6,230 nt of DNA, taken from positions 1-6,230 of the forward strand of contig JAJYHS010000118.1 in the NCBI GenBank assembly GCA_021784635.1, in the 5' to 3' direction. This DNA comes from a bacterium (lineage in GTDB: Bacteria; Bdellovibrionota; Bdellovibrionia; Bdellovibrionales; UBA1609). Below are positions 5,677-6,230 of the stretch, in pieces. The translations under genes and the position numbers were made by a program. The stretch's first letter is position 1. Every line of letters begins with the position of its first letter. Below the pieces are notes generated by a model. That model had not been told where the DNA came from and made no database searches. It was given only the letters and a program-made list of their open reading frames with translations.

Positions 5677-5770
5677 GGTGAGTCGCGGGGCTCAAGCCTT
5701 ATGTTGCGCCGCCGTTTTCACCCTCGCCGACCTCATCTTTGGCCAAATGGACCGGCCCGGCTGGTGACGA
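5665..5770. repeat. Right copy of 106-bp direct repeat, probable IS91-like terminus
   Basis: This is a perfect match to 1-106 in the same orientation. It lies 76 bases beyond the stop codon of the transposase gene, on the side where IS91-family elements carry their replication-origin end. Its left edge interrupts the upstream coding sequence. It includes a GC-rich near-palindrome (ACCGGCCCGGCT, 5751-5762) and TGAGGT/ACCTCA inverted words that could be part of a terminal structure. Confidence 0.8.
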
Positions 5771-5846
5771 CTTCTGATTTTAAATGATTTTTGACAAAAT
5801 TTGTCGATGTTTGGGCATGGATCGCCGCTGTCCGACCCATTGCAGA
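5771..5846. other. Spacer between transposase gene and element end, with palindrome
   Basis: This stretch is absent from the left repeat copy. It contains GACAAA-A-TTTGTC (5793-5805), a perfect inverted repeat around one base. This could be a binding or processing site near the element end, but its function is not known. Confidence 0.4.
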
Positions 5847-6230
5847 TCAGGCTAAATCAAATTCTGGTGCATTATGGGGTTCACACTCAGGTTGCGGCGG
5901 GGCTCTGGCCGGCCACGGTGTAGGTGCCGGGTAGGGAAGCCCTAGGTGAAAAAGAATTTTTTTAACGACGCGCTGGTCCTCAATTGCAGCGACGACTTTT
6001 GTCTTTCCCTGGCACACGCGACAAATTGAAACATCAATATCAAACACGCGCTTTAAAAGCCTTGCCCACGACATTCGGTCTCGTTTATCCGCATCACCGC
6101 TGTCGTGTTCTCGTTTTTTACGCTTTGGAACAATGAGGGAGCGGTATTTATAATGAGGCGCAAAGACACCACTATAGCGAGTCAGATGAACACGTGGCCG
6201 CGGAATAATTGCCGCTAGCTTTTCTAGAAG
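5847..6230 (-). CDS. IS91-family (Y2/HUH) transposase, C-terminal part
   Basis: The open frame runs from the right edge of the window to a stop at 5847, giving 127 residues; the N-terminal catalytic part lies outside. The translation has the typical C-terminal half of IS91/IS801/ISCR-type transposases. Near its start are IPRPRVHLTRYSGVFAPHYK-type residues (PRPRVHL, RYSGVFAPH). Then comes WARLLKRVFDIDV, a CRVC pair (normally CPxCGG), VVAAIEDQRVVKKILFHLGLP, and a proline-rich end. Gene order fits the family, with the probable origin end downstream. An ATG at 6074 exists, but conserved residues lie upstream of it, so it is not the real start. Whether the enzyme is active cannot be judged here, because the HUH and tyrosine motifs are not in view. 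Confidence 0.9.
   Translation of the reverse strand, partial: LLEKLAAIIPRPRVHLTRYSGVFAPHYKYRSLIVPKRKKREHDSGDADKRDRMSWARLLKRVFDIDVSICRVCQGKTKVVAAIEDQRVVKKILFHLGLPYPAPTPWPARAPPQPECEPHNAPEFDLA

Larger units (their letters stand above)
5665..6230 (-). mobile_element. IS91/ISCR-like rolling-circle element, 3' part only
   Basis: The segment combines the probable origin-side terminus (5665-5770), a short spacer and the C-terminal 127 residues of an IS91-type transposase, and continues past the right edge of the window. Elements of this family move by a single-strand rolling-circle route, make no target duplications, and can carry neighbouring DNA. Reading in the transposase direction, the flank after the presumed end is CAAA; IS91 itself prefers CAAG or GAAC there. 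The exact boundary is not proven. Confidence 0.7.

Noticed and set aside
5665..5770. Integron attC-type recombination site, because GC-rich repeats flank gene blocks
   Set aside because: No GTTRRRY/RYYYAAC core sites or matching arm pairs are visible, and the adjacent transposase gives a better explanation.
6072..6074. ATG at 6074 as the start of a complete 75-residue gene
   Set aside because: The same frame upstream to the window edge carries conserved IS91-transposase residues, so this is an internal methionine.
1..6230. CRISPR array, tRNA or rRNA genes
   Set aside because: No regularly spaced short repeats with unique spacers and no tRNA- or rRNA-like sequence were seen on either strand.

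Overview
This is bacterial DNA, probably from a Gram-negative species: compact genes, Shine-Dalgarno sites, signal peptides and an IS91-like transposase. The lineage cannot be named from the sequence. The central story is a fluoride-responsive locus. On the minus strand, read from about 4130 down to 368, lie four genes in three transcriptional or translational units. They are a bacterial dynamin-like GTPase (4014-2398), a small STAND/NB-ARC-like P-loop ATPase (2279-1650), and a CrcB/Fluc fluoride channel (1458-1075) that overlaps a tandem-DUF190 gene (1078-368) by four bases. Each unit is preceded by its own fluoride (crcB-motif) riboswitch aptamer. In every case the 3' arm of the aptamer pseudoknot can alternatively pair with the Shine-Dalgarno of the gene. 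This predicts translational ON-switching by fluoride for all three units.

The channel and DUF190 are the expected fluoride-export genes. The dynamin-like GTPase and the stand-alone STAND-like ATPase are not among the fluoride-riboswitch genes I recall. Their shared control suggests an extended fluoride-stress module (membrane maintenance, or a response to metal-fluoride inhibition of NTPases). That role is inference only.

On the plus strand, diverging from the GTPase promoter, are two genes for secreted cysteine-rich proteins. The first (4229-4753) has three exact-period 27-residue Cys repeats. The second (4840-5676) has a Cys cluster, a Gln/Glu-rich coiled coil and a Gly/Tyr/Cys-rich tail. 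No riboswitch precedes them and their function is unknown.

The block is bracketed by a perfect, GC-rich (70 of 106 bases) direct repeat at 1-106 and 5665-5770. The right copy is followed by the 3' end of an IS91/ISCR-type transposase gene (minus strand, 5847 to beyond 6230), so the repeat is probably the end of that rolling-circle element. The right copy supplies the last codons and stop of the second secreted-protein gene, which therefore looks truncated. The layout resembles cargo captured or rearranged by an IS91-like element. The stretch 107-367 holds no recognisable gene, only weak hairpins.
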